Positions 1 to 9,838 are shown, counted from the first letter of the stretch. The stretch: DNA of 64,000 nucleotides from Glaciecola sp965660815 (GCA_965660815.1 CBFIBG010000028.1:1-64000); one strand, 5' to 3'. A program made the numbers and translations. Notes: generated by a model not told the origin, from the sequence alone.

Positions 1-1633
1 TATCTAGTTGTTCAATCATTCGGTCAAATTTGGTTTGGTGAATGGCTTTCAAAGGCATGGTTTTGATGAATTTATGTAACTCTTTCGCTTGAATAATATT
101 TTTACCTTCCGGTTTATCGGCGGCTTCTATTAGTTTTAATAAGGATTGAAGTAGATTAAGTGATACCCCAATATTCAGTGGGCAAAGTTCTTTGGCAATA
201 TTGAATTCTTCGCAGGCTTGAGCATATTTGCCTTGCGAATATAAATGAATCCCAGTTTTATTATGTCGAACGTAAAGAGTTTGTTTTTCTTTGTTTTTAG
301 CCAGTTCGGTTTCTGCTAAGTACAATATCGCATCGTCTAAATCATGAGACTGTTCTTTGATCAAATGCGCTAACTTTGAGGCCTCTTCATAATCGCCCAA
401 GTCAAGCATCAGCTTCATACTGTCGGGCGCAAGCGTTATCGGATACTCGGTAAAACTTTTTTCTATCGCGATCTGGCTTTGTTCAAGTTCTCTTTTTGCG
501 TCTTTTGTTTTTCCGTTTATCAATGATGTTCGTGCATAGACAATAGACTCAAAAATATCGAAATCAAAATCATCTGGCTGAGTTTTGGTGTTTTCGTCTA
601 TCTTAGCTTTTTGCAGTGCTAAGAATGACTCCTGAAGATACTTGTTTTGTTCATTTTTAGTTTCTGCGTGCTCAGCGATGTCTAGAATACTTCTAATGTA
701 ACCGCACATATGGTTAATGTTTTTATGAACCGAACGTTGAGACAACTCGAAAATTGATTTTGCGCTGTTCATAGCAAGTTCATAATTCGCATTTTCTCTT
801 GCTATCTCACACACCTTAAAGTGCCTGTCAATAGAGAGGGGAGACAGCGTCAGCGCTTCCTCTATGAACTTTTGAGCTTCTGGGTTCTTGTTCAATTTCA
901 AATAGGCTTCTGCAATAATGTCATAAGCTTCTACGTTATTAGAAGATGAATCTATGGCTTCTTTTGCCAGCTCAATGGCATCTTCGTATTCACCTTTCAA
1001 TAATTTTGTTTTACCCTGAGCCGTCAATGCCCAAGGCAGTTGGCGGTGAGACAACAACTGAGCTAAGTATGCTTCTGCCTCGTCAAAATTCTCTGTCTTC
1101 CAAAATAATTCAACTAAAATCTGAAGAAGCTGATTGCTGTATTGATGAAACTCTTTCATAAGCTTCTTACAAGCGACAATGCTGCCTTCGTAGTCACCTT
1201 TGTCAATTGCTTGGTATAATGGGAATAGATTGTTGCGCCGCTGTACGGCTCGCGAAATCCTGGCATTAAGCTGCGCTTGTGAAAATGGTTTGATTAGAAA
1301 GTCGTCAGGCTGCTTTTCTATGGAACCCAAGACAATGGAGCGAGCACTATCTCCACTAATCATGATAAATACAGTGCTAGGTTGAATGAGCTTTAATTTT
1401 TTGATCTCTTCTAAAAATTCAAACCCGTTTTTGCGCTTATTCCCCAATTGAAGATCACTAATAATAATGTCATATCGATTTGTTTTACAGGCTTTTACAC
1501 CAGCTTCTGCCGACATTTCAGTATGAATTTTCTTTGCTCCTAATGTAGCAAGTAAACTTTTGAGCAACATAAGGAATGGGCGTCTATCTTCTATAACTAA
1601 ACATTGCTTTGTAGAGTAATCGATAGGATTCAT
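1..1633 (-). CDS. Response regulator with N-terminal receiver and TPR repeats (partial, runs off the left edge)
   Basis: The reading frame starts at an ATG (1633) and stays open to base 1, so the C-terminus lies outside the window. Residues 1-125 form a CheY-like receiver: acidic pair E15-D16, phosphoacceptor D60 in IIISDLQLG, the switch region ISGDSAR and the conserved lysine in FLIKPF (K115). From about residue 135 the protein is helical with TPR-like units (for example NVEAYDIIAEAYLKLNKNPEAQ). It has no DNA-binding domain, so output is probably through protein contacts. The family is known in marine gammaproteobacteria as TPR-containing response regulators. Its kinase is unknown; the soluble kinase at 6238-6981 is a candidate by proximity only. 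No clear Shine-Dalgarno precedes the ATG. Confidence 0.85.
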   Translation of the reverse strand, partial: MNPIDYSTKQCLVIEDRRPFLMLLKSLLATLGAKKIHTEMSAEAGVKACKTNRYDIIISDLQLGNKRKNGFEFLEEIKKLKLIQPSTVFIMISGDSARSIVLGSIEKQPDDFLIKPFSQAQLNARISRAVQRRNNLFPLYQAIDKGDYEGSIVACKKLMKEFHQYSNQLLQILVELFWKTENFDEAEAYLAQLLSHRQLPWALTAQGKTKLLKGEYEDAIELAKEAIDSSSNNVEAYDIIAEAYLKLNKNPEAQKFIEEALTLSPLSIDRHFKVCEIARENANYELAMNSAKSIFELSQRSVHKNINHMCGYIRSILDIAEHAETKNEQNKYLQESFLALQKAKIDENTKTQPDDFDFDIFESIVYARTSLINGKTKDAKRELEQSQIAIEKSFTEYPITLAPDSMKLMLDLGDYEEASKLAHLIKEQSHDLDDAILYLAETELAKNKEKQTLYVRHNKTGIHLYSQGKYAQACEEFNIAKELCPLNIGVSLNLLQSLLKLIEAADKPEGKNIIQAKELHKFIKTMPLKAIHQTKFDRMIEQLD

Positions 1634-1744
1634 ATATTAAATTTTAGCCTTAAAAACACACTGTAGTAAGCGTTCAATTATTTCCTAGGTAAGTCGATAT
1701 AGTACACGGGTGAATGACATCGATTACAAGGTAAAAACAGTCTC

Positions 1745-2305
1745 ATGTTGAACGAGCAAAATTCTGTAAACGACATAAACAATCTTAAATTATATAACAA
1801 TCGGATTGACCAAAATATTTCTGAGGCCCTCGCTAGCGAGCGCACGGAGCATTCTTCGTTTTCATGGTTATTGTCCATTCAAATATCGGCATATGATGTA
1901 AATGATGCAGAATCTAATGAGCATGTGACGGATAATAATTTATACTTAAGTATACACTTCCCTCCAGCAGTTTCACCAAATTTATATGCTAAACCTAGTG
2001 ATTACCAAAGTATTTTTAATAGCTATGCAACATTGACACAGCAAAAAAATGTCTCATTGGGTCTAAATTTTTTAAACGCATTTAAGCCAAACGCTTTGCA
2101 TTGGCAAACAGATGAGCAAGAATTGCCCAATGAATTGCTGAATAATCTTTCATGGCATAAACAAACTGCGTTGCAAGACTCTATCCCCGATTCGATAAAT
2201 AAGTTAGAGGAATTGGAAAAAGCGTTCAGTCAGTCATATGACGAACCAACCACCACCAATCAATTAGCAGACGCTTTGCTTAGTCAAATTGAGGTGAGCG
2301 CCTAA
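1745..2305 (+). CDS. Conserved hypothetical protein, VC2046/SO_2500-like
   Basis: A 186-residue acidic soluble protein without signal peptide or membrane segment. The N-terminal part (NISEALASERTEHSSFSW, then LLSIQISAYDV) resembles the conserved segment of the VC2046/SO_2500 family of uncharacterised gammaproteobacterial proteins, which I recall only loosely. It diverges from the response regulator across a 111-bp gap and lies upstream of trhO. No catalytic motif is visible. The function is unknown; the family assignment is tentative, but the coding call is safe from length, position and ordinary composition. Confidence 0.7.
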   Translation: MLNEQNSVNDINNLKLYNNRIDQNISEALASERTEHSSFSWLLSIQISAYDVNDAESNEHVTDNNLYLSIHFPPAVSPNLYAKPSDYQSIFNSYATLTQQKNVSLGLNFLNAFKPNALHWQTDEQELPNELLNNLSWHKQTALQDSIPDSINKLEELEKAFSQSYDEPTTTNQLADALLSQIEVSA

Positions 2306-2412
2306 CTTTTGCCACTATTTTAATATCATGACCACTTCAGTTCAGTGCATAAATGTGCTACCTTGCGCGCCAATTTGCATTGGTTTTACGTTCCAACAGG
2401 CAAGGATATAAC

Positions 2413-3426
2413 ATGAAAAACACGCAACTATCTGATCAAGATAAATATTTGGTATGCGCTTTATACAAATTTGTCGCACTGGACAACTATGAAGAGCTTC
2501 GCCGCCCCCTCAAAGAAACGCTAGAAATGTACAATATTAAAGGCACAATTTTGTTGGCTCAAGAAGGGCTAAATGGCACCGTGTCTGGTACTCAATCTGA
2601 CATCGACAAAATGCTAGAGTTTTTGAATCGAGACGACAGAATCAATCCTATATCTTTTAAATTATCTTGGCACGATGAAAAACCTTTTTATCGAACTAAA
2701 GTTAAATTAAAAAAAGAAATTGTGACATTAGGTGTGGATGGAATTGATCCCAATGAATCGGTTGGCACTTACGTTTCTCCTAAAGATTGGAATGATTTGA
2801 TTAGTGATCCCAAGGTAACTCTTATAGACACTCGAAACGACTATGAAATTGAAATAGGTACGTTTGAAAACGCAATCAACCCAAAAACCGACTCGTTCAG
2901 AGAGTTCCCTGAATACGTGGCAAAGGAGCTGGATCCGGCAAAACAAAAAAAAGTAGCCATGTTTTGTACTGGCGGTATAAGGTGTGAAAAGTCTACGGCT
3001 TTTTTGAAGCAGCAGGGATTCGAGGAGGTATATCATTTAGAGGGTGGGATATTGCAATATTTAGAAGATGTGCCAAAGACTGAATCCATGTGGAAGGGAG
3101 ACTGTTTTGTTTTCGATAATAGAGTGGCTGTAAATCACGACTTGGAAAAAAGCCATTACGACCAATGTTATGGGTGTCGCCTTCCTATTACCGAAGAAGA
3201 CAAACAAAGCGACCTTTATGAGCCTGGGGTAACTTGTCCTAAGTGTTATGGAACTCATACAGCAGAGCAATTAGCTAGGTTCAGAGAACGAGAAAAGCAA
3301 GTTCATTTGGCAAAATTGAGAAACCAAGAACATGTAGGAACAGAAGCAAGAGACATAATGGTTGAAAAACGAGCTCAAAAGGCAAGGGCGCAAAGCCTAC
3401 GGGCTAAAGCTAAAAATCAATCATGA
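2413..3426 (+). CDS. trhO: tRNA uridine 5-oxyacetic acid/5-hydroxylation protein TrhO (rhodanese-like, YceA family)
   Basis: TrhO hydroxylates uridine 34 of certain tRNAs, the first step towards 5-methoxy- or 5-oxyacetic-uridine at the wobble position. The protein has 337 residues. An N-terminal acylphosphatase-like domain (ILLAQEGLNGTVSGT, about 47-60) precedes a rhodanese domain with LIDTRNDYE (about 137-145) and the active-site loop CTGGIRCEKS, catalytic Cys185. A C-terminal cysteine cluster (CYGCRLP, CPKCYGTH) looks like a zinc site, as in YceA homologues. The longer frame opens at 2353, but the ATG at 2413 is preceded by AAGGA at 2402 and matches the family N-terminus. Confidence 0.93.
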   Translation: MKNTQLSDQDKYLVCALYKFVALDNYEELRRPLKETLEMYNIKGTILLAQEGLNGTVSGTQSDIDKMLEFLNRDDRINPISFKLSWHDEKPFYRTKVKLKKEIVTLGVDGIDPNESVGTYVSPKDWNDLISDPKVTLIDTRNDYEIEIGTFENAINPKTDSFREFPEYVAKELDPAKQKKVAMFCTGGIRCEKSTAFLKQQGFEEVYHLEGGILQYLEDVPKTESMWKGDCFVFDNRVAVNHDLEKSHYDQCYGCRLPITEEDKQSDLYEPGVTCPKCYGTHTAEQLARFREREKQVHLAKLRNQEHVGTEARDIMVEKRAQKARAQSLRAKAKNQS

Positions 3427-3585
3427 AACTCAGCGCATTTTAAGTTTCAAGGATATTAGATAGTTATGCAATTATTGCTGGATTAATACCGCTTTCGTAT
3501 TTAAATATGACCGATTGCACTGGACAGGGTTGGGTTCATAAGAGTAAACTTTAGGTTACATTTCGAGTAAAAGGGGTATTACCTC

Positions 3586-3846
3586 ATGTCTGATACAAAA
3601 CCTGCTAGCAAAACTCTGAGCCCTGAAAAGGTAGCTGAAATTCGCAAAGAGTTTGATTATTTCGACATAGACAACAATGGCCAGTTGGACTTAAAAGAGT
3701 TTGTAGAAATGCTCACTGTTTTATCGCCCAAAACCAAAGCCAGTCACGTTCAAGATGGCTTCAATATGATTGACGAGAACGGAGATGGCTACATTGATTT
3801 TGAAGAATTTCTGGAGTGGTGGCAAGAGTGCTGGTGGGAGTACTAA
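3586..3846 (+). CDS. Small EF-hand calcium-binding protein
   Basis: An 86-residue protein with two canonical 12-residue EF-hand loops: residues 27-38 (D27, D29, N31, E38) and 63-74 (D63, N65, D67, E74), each followed by a hydrophobic helix. There is no signal peptide, so it is probably a cytosolic Ca2+ sensor or buffer. The C-terminus is unusually rich in tryptophan (EWWQECWWEY), which could make a hydrophobic contact surface. It is monocistronic, with a G-rich possible ribosome site (AAAAGGGG) about 10 nt before the ATG. Two-EF-hand proteins of this size are seen in Alteromonadales, but their targets are unknown. Confidence 0.85.
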   Translation: MSDTKPASKTLSPEKVAEIRKEFDYFDIDNNGQLDLKEFVEMLTVLSPKTKASHVQDGFNMIDENGDGYIDFEEFLEWWQECWWEY

Positions 3847-3934
3847 TATCTTTTTTTGGCTGATGAACAAAACCCCACCGTTTTATGTTAGTTAATTCCT
3901 CAATGTTTAGTCACAACACACTAGTTTAATATTA

Positions 3935-5302
3935 CTATTCGTCGTTAGAGTCATGCGATGATGGCGATTTCTTCCTCTTGATGGGCGTAAAGCCGACTTC
4001 TTTTGATATCATAGTATTGATTCGTTTGGTTTTTACGCTAGAGCTTTTCGGTGATTTTTTTGTATTAACTTTTGCCACCTTAGTTTGCTTAAATTTATGC
4101 TTTTTAACGAATCCAGAAAATTTCGTATCAACGCCATCCAATTTACTAAACTCTACCTTACCTATATAATTATCTCTTATGCTTTCAAAACTCTGCCAGT
4201 CTTTTTTACCAATTAGCGATATTGCACGTCCTTTTGAACCGGCTCGCCCTGTTCGCCCAATTCTGTGAATATACTCTTCTGGGAATTTGGGTAAATCGTA
4301 ATTGATCACTAATGCCACATTCTTTATATCTAACCCTCTGGCAGCTAAATCAGTCGTGACTAAAACCGCAAATTTGTTATTGCTAAAAGATTGAATTATT
4401 TGGTTTCTTTGATTTTGAAGTAGCTCACCATGCAATGAAGTTGACAGTATATTATGTTCATTTAAATGGTCAGCTAAACGTTGAGTGTCGTTTCTGGTTG
4501 CGGTAAACACGATGCATTGTTGTCTATCTTGAATAGAGATTAGCTTTAACAATTGCTCATCTTTTTGTTTAACATTATCAGATAAGTAAAATGCTTGTTG
4601 AATATCAACGTGTGGCTCGTTTGAAGCATTCACCTTTATCACCTGAGGGTTTTTGAGAAGCTTTGCGGTCATGTCCTTTATTTGAGCTTGTTCTATAGTG
4701 GCAGAAAACATCATAGTCTGCCTTTTTCTGTGGTTTGCTTGCGCATTTATATTGGCTAATTGTGCACTAAAACCAAGCTCTAACATACGATCTGCCTCAT
4801 CTAAAATAAGCAATTCTAAACCGTTTAAAAATAGGTGCCTATCGTTTAGATGGTCGTGTATACGTCCCGCCGTAGCCACTATTATATGAGGCTTTTTCTT
4901 AAGCAGTTTAGCTTGATCGTTATAATTTTCTCCGCCCACCACTAGATTTGCTTTTAACGGTGTAGTAGCCGCGATTTGCTTGACCACCAAAAAAACTTGT
5001 TTTGCGAGCTCTCGAGTGGGGGCAAGAATTAATGCTCGTGGGTCGGCTTTTGTCAACGCTTTTTGGCTCAAGAGCCGATGGATCATGGGGATCACAAAAG
5101 CCAGTGTTTTCCCTGAGCCTGTTTTAGACGCTGCTAAGATATCTTTATTTAAAATTGCATGTCGGATGGCTTTTTCTTGAATTTCAGTTAGCTGCTGTAA
5201 ATTTAATTTTGTAATATTTTTTGTGATGCGGTGATCAACCGGTAGATCTGAAAAGTTCAAGGTTATTCCCAATAAGCTTATTAAAACGAAAGAGTAGGGC
5301 AT
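3935..5302 (-). CDS. DEAD-box ATP-dependent RNA helicase
   Basis: A 455-residue RNA helicase, likely for ribosome assembly or mRNA turnover. The motifs are in order: Q-motif region (LNLQQLTEIQEKAI), Walker A ASKTGSGKT (58-66), PTRELA, TAGR, Walker B LILDEAD (DEAD at 168-171), SAT (200-202), TTDLAARGLDI and HRIGRTGRAG. The tail after about residue 380 is lysine/serine-rich and basic, typical of an RNA-binding extension. The first residues to about 13 are hydrophobic and atypical; a TTG within CCTTGAACTTTTC (about residue 15, upstream GGGA) is a plausible alternative start. The subfamily (RhlE/SrmB-like) is not resolved. Confidence 0.92.
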   Translation of the reverse strand: MPYSFVLISLLGITLNFSDLPVDHRITKNITKLNLQQLTEIQEKAIRHAILNKDILAASKTGSGKTLAFVIPMIHRLLSQKALTKADPRALILAPTRELAKQVFLVVKQIAATTPLKANLVVGGENYNDQAKLLKKKPHIIVATAGRIHDHLNDRHLFLNGLELLILDEADRMLELGFSAQLANINAQANHRKRQTMMFSATIEQAQIKDMTAKLLKNPQVIKVNASNEPHVDIQQAFYLSDNVKQKDEQLLKLISIQDRQQCIVFTATRNDTQRLADHLNEHNILSTSLHGELLQNQRNQIIQSFSNNKFAVLVTTDLAARGLDIKNVALVINYDLPKFPEEYIHRIGRTGRAGSKGRAISLIGKKDWQSFESIRDNYIGKVEFSKLDGVDTKFSGFVKKHKFKQTKVAKVNTKKSPKSSSVKTKRINTMISKEVGFTPIKRKKSPSSHDSNDE

Positions 5303-5363
5303 ATAGCCCTCTTAATAAACAGCATTATAACTTTGTAGTGTCAATTTGACTAAACCTAAATTT

Positions 5364-6128
5364 CTACCACTTCTTTTTTGGTTCAAACAATGTGTCTATT
5401 TCTTTACTTTCTTTTTCTTTTTCGGCCATTATTTGTTTTAAATTCGAGTCTCTCACGTTCATCTCTAGGCCATTAAGCATGGTTTCAAGTTCTGCTTGCC
5501 GTGTTTCTGTATATTCAGACTGAGGCTTATGGTTTTTTAATGCGTTGATCGCTTTTTCTATATATTGTCGAGCGGAACCTTGCATGTTGTTGTTAATGGC
5601 GTCAACCGCTCTTTTATGCAGAGTTTCTACATTGACTCTAAGTTGAAGGCTTGCAAGTGCTTTTTCTTCGTTTACGAACAGCTGCCCCGCAATATTTCCT
5701 TTGTTGTGTTCTGAACGCAAAATAACTCTGAGTTTCTTCACAGCCTGAATATATTTAATAATGACTTTGTCGGTTTTGGGCAGCGTAAAAGTGTTTTGAT
5801 CGGGCGCTGGCTCTTGGACATTCATACTGGACAGGGTTTTAGTTATTTCTTCAATTTTGGCTTTGATGTCAGGAGTGGGGGTATACTCATAAATTGCTTT
5901 TAAACAATTTATGGAACGTTTGCGCATTAGTGCGATTAATAATTGAGACACTGGCATCTGAAGCGCAGCAACAATAGACTCTTCGGTTTCTTCATACATG
6001 GTTTTCTGACGAGCAATTTCCTCGCGCTTTTCGTTTTCTTTGCGCTCGTTATTTTGTTGTATTGCCGTTGCCGCTATTCCACACACTATCAAAAAAGCGA
6101 TTAATATAATGATAATTGTATAAGTCAT
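5364..6128 (-). CDS. Membrane-anchored coiled-coil protein of unknown function
   Basis: 254 residues. One N-terminal membrane helix (about 4-24, IIIILIAFLIVCGIAATAI) is followed at once by a charged, glutamate/arginine-rich helical segment, so most of the chain should lie in the cytoplasm. The middle and C-terminal parts are helical with TPR-like character (HKRAVDAINNNMQGSARQYI) and end in a basic FEPKKKW tail. I do not recognise a catalytic motif. It lies 61 bp downstream-oriented from the DEAD-box gene start and the same way as the histidine kinase; the gaps (about 60-110 bp) allow but do not show an operon. Confidence 0.75.
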   Translation of the reverse strand: MTYTIIIILIAFLIVCGIAATAIQQNNERKENEKREEIARQKTMYEETEESIVAALQMPVSQLLIALMRKRSINCLKAIYEYTPTPDIKAKIEEITKTLSSMNVQEPAPDQNTFTLPKTDKVIIKYIQAVKKLRVILRSEHNKGNIAGQLFVNEEKALASLQLRVNVETLHKRAVDAINNNMQGSARQYIEKAINALKNHKPQSEYTETRQAELETMLNGLEMNVRDSNLKQIMAEKEKESKEIDTLFEPKKKW

Positions 6129-6237
6129 TTAACTGGACCTAATTGATTGTATTGATACAAATCGGCGTAATGCATTCTTTTATTGATACTACCTTTCCAA
6201 ATATTTAATGACGTTTTTTGTGGGTCGCAGATGGTCT

Positions 6238-6981
6238 TCACGGAAGCGTTAGCTCAAAGACGCTGCCACCACTAACTGAATCATTAGCCAATTTAATGTT
6301 CCCTGACGCCCCTTTATTTTTATGTGCGTTAGCAATGAGTCTAGCAAAGAACAATCCTAAACCGGTGCGACCTTCTGATATGCAGAAATGATCAAGCTGC
6401 ACCTCAGAAATGTCTAACATTGCCTGAGGATAGCCACAACCATCGTCAGAAACAGTGATTTTCAGTTGTTCGCTAAACTGGTCTATATGAACCAGTTTCG
6501 CCTGCAAGTAAATGTTTTCACAACCATATCGAATGGCATTAATCAGAACATCATGTACGAGTAAATACACTAAATCTTTATCCAGATACCAAGATAGGTC
6601 TTCGCTAACATCGCAGTGTATTTGAATATTTTTACTCTTCATATAGGCTTGATTAGAGCCAATTACCTCTTCGAACAAATCTACAATAAAACACTCATCT
6701 ACATTCAGCGGCAGAGCATTATTATCTGCACGATATAAAGACAAAATTTGAACTAGGGTAGTGTTCATTCGGCTCGCTTCATAGCGAATTCTATTTATAT
6801 TTTCATGGGCGACATGATTACCTTCTTCTACATTATCAGAAGTGTTATCTATAGACTGTAACAGCAGACTTAACGAGTTTTTCATATCATGGATCGCCAC
6901 AGCGATTATGGATGAAAAATCCAGTTCGCCTAATCTTGCATCGGAATTTGTACTCTCATTTATGAGCTTAGTCATTTTCAA
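6238..6981 (-). CDS. Soluble histidine kinase without recognisable sensor domain
   Basis: 247 residues containing only the transmitter module. The phosphoacceptor helix carries IHDMKNSLS (His31), followed by the catalytic ATPase: N box HDVLINAIRYG, D/G1 box VSDDGCGYP and G2 box GRTGLGLFFA. No transmembrane helix, PAS, GAF or HAMP domain is visible, so the input must come from a partner or the short N-terminus. Kinases of the HDMKN type often work with response regulators that lack DNA-binding outputs. The receiver-TPR protein at the left edge is therefore a reasonable but unproven partner. An ATG two codons inside (MTKL) is an alternative start. Confidence 0.88.
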   Translation of the reverse strand: MKMTKLINESTNSDARLGELDFSSIIAVAIHDMKNSLSLLLQSIDNTSDNVEEGNHVAHENINRIRYEASRMNTTLVQILSLYRADNNALPLNVDECFIVDLFEEVIGSNQAYMKSKNIQIHCDVSEDLSWYLDKDLVYLLVHDVLINAIRYGCENIYLQAKLVHIDQFSEQLKITVSDDGCGYPQAMLDISEVQLDHFCISEGRTGLGLFFARLIANAHKNKGASGNIKLANDSVSGGSVFELTLP

Positions 6982-7231
6982 AAACCTATCAATTTTTGTT
7001 TAGTTTACTAGGCTTGATTAGCGACAAACAATCTTGTTAAAAATATAAAGTAATGAAATTCTATAAATTTTATATGCAAAAAACTTATAGATTAGCTATT
7101 ATTTAGAAACAAACCTATATTGGGTTATCGGAAAATTTGTCAATCATCTTAGTATTTAATTTGATTGGTGAACAATTAACTCGGTTCAATTCTGTTACAT
7201 CACCCTCAAGACTGTATATTTAAGGGAATCA

Positions 7232-8206
7232 ATGAAACTACAGCAACTCAGATACATAGTAGAAGTGTTAAATAACAATCTGAACGTGTCAGCTACTGCT
7301 GAAAATTTATACACATCTCAGCCTGGTATAAGCAAACAAGTACGTATGTTGGAAGACGAATTGGGCATTCAGATTTTTGGGCGAAGTGGTAAGCACCTCA
7401 CTCATGTTACTGAAGCGGGTAAAGAAGTCATTGGTATTTCAAGAGAAATATTGGCCAAGGTTGAGAGCATCAAGTCAGTCGCTCGTGAACATACTTTGCC
7501 AGACCAAGGTAAACTCAATATCGCCACTACTCATACCCAAGCCAGATACGCGCTGCCTGATGTTATTCAAGGATTTATGAGTAAGTATCCTCGAGTGTCT
7601 TTGCATATGCACCAAGGTACGCCTTCACAAATTAGCGATTTGGCAGCGAAAGGAGAGGCCGATTTTGCCATTGCCACTGAATCTCTTCATTTATATAACG
7701 ATTTAATCATGTTGCCGTGTTATCACTGGAACCGTTCCGTCATTGTCAATAAGAGTCATCCACTTGCTAAAAAAACAACCATAAGCATAAATGATATTGC
7801 CAAATATTCATTAGTGACTTATGTATTTGGGTTTACAGGTCGTTCAGAACTTGACAGAGCTTTCAGCGAAGCGGGTCTTGAACCAAAAATAGTATTTACT
7901 GCAACCGATGCAGACGTGATTAAAACTTACGTTCGTTTGGGCGTAGGCATTGGGGTAATAGCTTCAATGGCGGTAGATGAGGCACTTGATTCAGACTTGG
8001 TAAAAATTGATGCAAGTCACTTATTTGATTACAGCACCACTAAAATAGGCTTTAGAAAAGGTTCCTTCTTGCGCAATTACATGTATGAGTTTATAGAAAG
8101 ATTTGCCCCTCACTTAACGAAAGACGTAGTTGAACGTGCCATGATGCAAAAAAATAACGAAGAAGTTGAGAATATGTTCAAAAATCTCACGTTGCCAGTA
8201 AAGTAA
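7232..8206 (+). CDS. cysB: Cysteine regulon LysR-type transcriptional regulator CysB
   Basis: CysB activates sulfate-assimilation and cysteine-biosynthesis genes and senses N-acetylserine/O-acetylserine. Its 324-residue length equals that of enterobacterial CysB. The N-terminus KLQQLRYIVEV and the helix-turn-helix (LYTSQPGISKQVRMLEDELG, about 27-46) are nearly canonical. The effector domain contains TTHTQARYALP, the threonine-rich ligand loop typical of CysB/Cbl, and DFAIATESL. The next gene (sdaA) is convergent. The 250-bp AT-rich upstream region shared with the kinase gene is a divergent promoter region. Confidence 0.95.
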   Translation: MKLQQLRYIVEVLNNNLNVSATAENLYTSQPGISKQVRMLEDELGIQIFGRSGKHLTHVTEAGKEVIGISREILAKVESIKSVAREHTLPDQGKLNIATTHTQARYALPDVIQGFMSKYPRVSLHMHQGTPSQISDLAAKGEADFAIATESLHLYNDLIMLPCYHWNRSVIVNKSHPLAKKTTISINDIAKYSLVTYVFGFTGRSELDRAFSEAGLEPKIVFTATDADVIKTYVRLGVGIGVIASMAVDEALDSDLVKIDASHLFDYSTTKIGFRKGSFLRNYMYEFIERFAPHLTKDVVERAMMQKNNEEVENMFKNLTLPVK

Positions 8207-8309
8207 AACAACAGGGGCTACCGCAGTCGGTTGGAGGATGGCGCGTTTGTACTGGTCTATGTGCTTTATACCTACGTTTTAATTCGATACGCCTTTATCA
8301 GCTAACGAC

Positions 8310-9683
8310 TTAACACTCTATGATATTAACCGCCAGTCCGCCCCTGGCCGTTTCTTTATATTTACTCTTCATATCATTCCCTGTATCACGCATGGTTTTT
8401 ATGACTTTATCTAGTGAGACTTTATGGTTTCCTGTTCCTCGCAGTGCCAAGCGTGACGCATTAATTGCTTTAATCGCCCCCATTGCATTTCGTTCAATAC
8501 AAGGCACTTGAACTAAACCTCCTACAGGATCACAGGTAAGACCAAGATTGTGTTCCATACCGATTTCAGCTGCATTTTCTACAGCATCTACAGAGCCTCC
8601 AAGGATTTCGGTAAGTGCACCAGCAGCCATTGAACAGGCAACGCCCACTTCACCTTGGCAACCAACCTCTGCACCTGATATTGAGGCGTTCTTCTTGTAT
8701 AAAATGCCTATGGCCGCAGCAGTGAGTAAAAATCGACAGGCGGTGTCGTCGGAAAGGGGACGTATAAATTTGTGGTAATAATTCATTACCGAAGGAATAA
8801 TTCCGGCTGCACCGTTGGTTGGCGCCGTTACCACTCTGCCCCCTGCCGCGTTTTCTTCGTTGACGGCTAACGCAAACAGATTGACCCAGTCCATTACTAG
8901 CATGGGGTCATTGCTTTGTTCGTTTTGCAGTTTGGCGTATAGTGCAGGCGCTCTTCGATGCACTTTAAGTCCTCCGGGTAGGATCCCTTCTGTTTCGATT
9001 CCATTATTGATGCATTCTTGCATCACTTCCCAAATGTGAGCTAGGCGCTCTCTTATCTCTGTTTCGCTGAGAAATAAGCATTCATTTTTAAGCATTAACG
9101 AACTAATTCTAAACCCATTTTCTTTACACGTAGCAATAAGTTCGCTCGCTCTAGAGAAAGGGAAGGGCGCATCCATTTGGGCTTGTACCAGTTTCTCATC
9201 TTTTTGCCTATCGAACTCAGCTTCAGTCACAATAAAACCGCCGCCAATGGAATAATAGGTTTCAGTGAACACGAGCCCTTCTTTATCATAGGCAAACAAC
9301 GTCATTCCATTTGCATGTCTAGGGAGTGTTTTACGTCGGTGAAATACAATGGCGCCATTATTCGGAAATTTAATGCGGTGTTTCTGTAAAACATTGATCA
9401 ATTGCCGACTTTCGACTTCTGCAAGCATATTGTCGACTTCTTTAACTGGCACATTTTCAGGAGTGTATCCAAGAAGGCCTAGAATAATGGCTTTACCCGT
9501 TCCATGACCTTTACCTGTTTGCCCTAATGAACCATACAACTCGGTTTTAATGGTAACAATTGACGAGAGTGTTTGTTGTTTATCCAAAAGGCGTACGAAT
9601 TCATGCGCAGCCCTCATGGGTCCCACAGTATGAGAACTTGAAGGACCAATGCCTACCTTAAACATATCGAATACGCTGATCAT
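8310..9683 (-). CDS. sdaA: L-serine ammonia-lyase (single-chain, iron-sulfur)
   Basis: Deaminates L-serine to pyruvate and ammonia using a labile [4Fe-4S] cluster. The 457-residue protein has the beta domain signature FKVGIGPSSSHTVGPMRAA at the N-terminus and the alpha domain with cysteines in GAEVGCQGEVGVACSMAA, LTCDPVGGLVQVPC and the closing loop. The frame extends to an ATG at 9689, but GGGAG lies directly against that codon and 6 nt before the ATG at 9683, so 9683 is preferred. SdaA and SdaB cannot be told apart from sequence alone. The gene is monocistronic and convergent with cysB, a fitting neighbour because serine is the cysteine precursor. Confidence 0.93.
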   Translation of the reverse strand: MISVFDMFKVGIGPSSSHTVGPMRAAHEFVRLLDKQQTLSSIVTIKTELYGSLGQTGKGHGTGKAIILGLLGYTPENVPVKEVDNMLAEVESRQLINVLQKHRIKFPNNGAIVFHRRKTLPRHANGMTLFAYDKEGLVFTETYYSIGGGFIVTEAEFDRQKDEKLVQAQMDAPFPFSRASELIATCKENGFRISSLMLKNECLFLSETEIRERLAHIWEVMQECINNGIETEGILPGGLKVHRRAPALYAKLQNEQSNDPMLVMDWVNLFALAVNEENAAGGRVVTAPTNGAAGIIPSVMNYYHKFIRPLSDDTACRFLLTAAAIGILYKKNASISGAEVGCQGEVGVACSMAAGALTEILGGSVDAVENAAEIGMEHNLGLTCDPVGGLVQVPCIERNAMGAIKAINASRLALRGTGNHKVSLDKVIKTMRDTGNDMKSKYKETARGGLAVNIIEC

Positions 9684-9838
9684 AAACATCTCCCAAAAAC
9701 AATATTAGAAGTGTTACATAAACGTGCCACAACTCAAGAAAAAAATGCTAATAGGACGTATTAGAAATGTTAATGTGTTGTTTTTAGGAAAGTCGTGAAA
9801 ATATGGAATTGTGATAGTTCAGTCTTAAATAGCGAGTG

